From SCUN01 sp964343975 (GTDB lineage Bacteria; Acidobacteriota; Vicinamibacteria; Vicinamibacterales; SCN-69-37): DNA of 7,506 bases. Below the pieces are notes generated by a model that had not been told where the DNA came from, did no database searches, and was given only the letters and a program-made list of their open reading frames with translations. A program made the position numbers and the translations under genes. The stretch is taken from the NCBI GenBank assembly GCA_964343975.1, contig CAYFLU010000159.1, positions 1 to 7,506 on the forward strand, read 5' to 3'. Shown in pieces: positions 6,259 through 7,506 of the stretch (positions within the stretch are counted from its first letter, which is position 1; every line of letters begins with the position of its first letter).

Positions 6259-7506
6259 CTAACGCACCGGCCCGCCGATGGACGGCGCCAACGTCGGCGG
6301 CTTTCTGTGCTTTGTCGCCTGCTCGTACGCGAACGCGAACTTGATCAGCGTCGCCTCCGTCCACGCGCGACCGAAGAACGACAGTCCGACGGGCAATCCG
6401 TTCACCTGCCCGGCCGGCACGGTGATATGCGGATAGCCGGCCACCGCGGCCGGCGTCGTCGCGCTGCCGATCGTGTGATCGCCGTTGACCGTGTCGGTCA
6501 CCCACGCCGGATGGCCGGTGGGCGCGATCAGCGCGTCGAGCTTCAGGCGATTCATCACGGCATCGATCCCTTCAGCCCGCGACAACCGCTGGTTCCGCGC
6601 GAGCGCATCCAGGTACGCGCGCTCGGTCAGCGGTCCCTTCTTCACCGACTGCTCGAGGATTTCATGGCCGAAGAACACGAGCTCGCGATCTGCGTGGGCG
6701 TTGTCGAACGCAATCACATCCTGCATCGTCTTCACGGGCGCTTTGGGCCCGAGCCAGGCGAAGTACTTCTCGAGGTCGGTCTTGAACTCGTATTCGAGGA
6801 CGTTGAACTCCGAGTCGTCGTACTCGCCGACATGCGGAATGTCCGCCGGATCGACGATCTCGGCCCCAAGCTTCTTCAGGTCCGCGATCGCCTGCTCGAT
6901 GAGCGCGTCGGTCTGCGGGTGATAGCCCATCAACTTCGCGCGCACCACGCCGATGCGCGCGCCCTTCAGGCCGTTCGGGTCGAGCGCTCTCGTGTAGTCG
7001 GTGGCCTTGGCCTTCGCGTCAGTCGTGGCCGTGTCGTTCGGATCCGTTCCGGCCAGCACGGTGAGGAGCGCGGCGGCATCCGCCACCGTTCGCGTCATCG
7101 GGCCCGCGGTGTCCTGACTATGCGCGATCGGCACGATGCCAAAACGGCTCACGAGGCCGAGTGTCGGCTTGAGCCCCACCAGGCCGTTGTTGTTTGCCGG
7201 CGAGGTGATCGATCCGTCCGTCTCGGTGCCCACTGAGATCGCGCACAGGTTGGCCGCCGTCGCTGCGCCGGATCCCGAACTCGAGCCCGAGGGGTTGCGA
7301 TCGAGCGCATACGGATTCTTCGTGAGACCACCGCGCCCGCTCCAGCCGCTCGTGGAATGCGTGGAACGAAAGTTGGCCCACTCGCTGAGGTTCGTCTTGC
7401 CGAGAATCACCGCGCCGGCGGCGCGCAGCTTCGCCACGATGAACGCATCGGCCGGCGGCGTCGCGCCTTCGAGCGCGAGCGACCCGGCCGTGGTCTGCAT
7501 CTTGTC
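6259..7506 (-). CDS. amidase-signature family hydrolase, N-terminus beyond window edge
   Basis: The frame is open from the right edge (reading D-K before the Met at 7500) to TAG at 6259-6261, giving 415 visible residues. Numbering from that Met, NPSGSSSGSGAA (69-80) and GTETDGSI (91-98) form the amidase signature. S97 is the predicted nucleophile and S73 the cis-Ser, 24 residues apart as in characterised members. The catalytic Lys should lie a few residues upstream, outside the window. VILGKTNLSEWANFRS (31-46), the LVGLKPTLGLVSR region and the C-terminal VPAGQVNGLPVGLSFFGR segment are also typical. GTETDGSI and an expected full length near 500 fit peptide-amidase-like enzymes better than GatA of the Glu-tRNA amidotransferase. 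It hydrolyses an amide bond; substrate and localisation cannot be told without the N-terminus. It is upstream of, and probably in one operon with, the 297-residue VWFA gene. Confidence 0.94.
   Translation of the reverse strand, partial: DKMQTTAGSLALEGATPPADAFIVAKLRAAGAVILGKTNLSEWANFRSTHSTSGWSGRGGLTKNPYALDRNPSGSSSGSGAATAANLCAISVGTETDGSITSPANNNGLVGLKPTLGLVSRFGIVPIAHSQDTAGPMTRTVADAAALLTVLAGTDPNDTATTDAKAKATDYTRALDPNGLKGARIGVVRAKLMGYHPQTDALIEQAIADLKKLGAEIVDPADIPHVGEYDDSEFNVLEYEFKTDLEKYFAWLGPKAPVKTMQDVIAFDNAHADRELVFFGHEILEQSVKKGPLTERAYLDALARNQRLSRAEGIDAVMNRLKLDALIAPTGHPAWVTDTVNGDHTIGSATTPAAVAGYPHITVPAGQVNGLPVGLSFFGRAWTEATLIKFAFAYEQATKHRKPPTLAPSIGGPVR

Noticed and set aside
6241..7236. 331-codon plus-strand open frame antisense to the amidase
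   Set aside because: A shadow of the amidase frame; the translation is Arg/Val-rich with no family resemblance.

Overview
The window is GC-rich and most likely comes from the chromosome of an Acidobacteriota member, possibly class Vicinamibacteria. This assignment is an inference. It rests on two secreted proteins of the acidobacterial VWFA-related type and on the C-terminal part of a MacB/FtsX-like permease of the ADOP type (acidobacterial duplicated orphan permease), which are lineage-typical families. No rRNA, tRNA, CRISPR array, insertion sequence or phage gene is visible.

Layout from left to right. (1) Positions 1-969, plus strand: the C-terminal part of an M20-family metallopeptidase whose 5' end lies outside the window. 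(2) Positions 1009-2829, minus strand: a complete RecQ helicase, convergent with the peptidase across a 39-bp gap that holds a possible hairpin. (3) Positions 2868-3777, minus strand: a gene wreck. The first ~117 codons of a 2-oxoglutarate/Fe(II) oxygenase (from ATG 3777) run out of frame, near position 3426, into the last ~185 codons of an FtsX-like permease. (4) Positions 3824-5341, plus strand: a secreted VWFA-related protein with a complete MIDAS domain followed by a second, degenerate VWA-like domain. (5) Positions 5349-6242, minus strand: a smaller secreted VWFA-related protein that has lost its MIDAS residues, ending only 7 bp from the previous gene. (6) Positions 6259-7506, minus strand: an amidase-signature hydrolase whose N-terminus lies beyond the right edge; it is probably co-transcribed with (5), 16 bp apart.

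I see housekeeping DNA repair, peptide/amide hydrolysis and secreted surface proteins, not a single pathway, and no convincing undescribed multi-gene system. The most informative feature is the oxygenase/permease junction, which looks like one deletion between two same-strand genes, or an assembly chimera. Both VWFA proteins also depart from the standard metal-binding VWA pattern. No gene-free stretch exceeds 50 bp.
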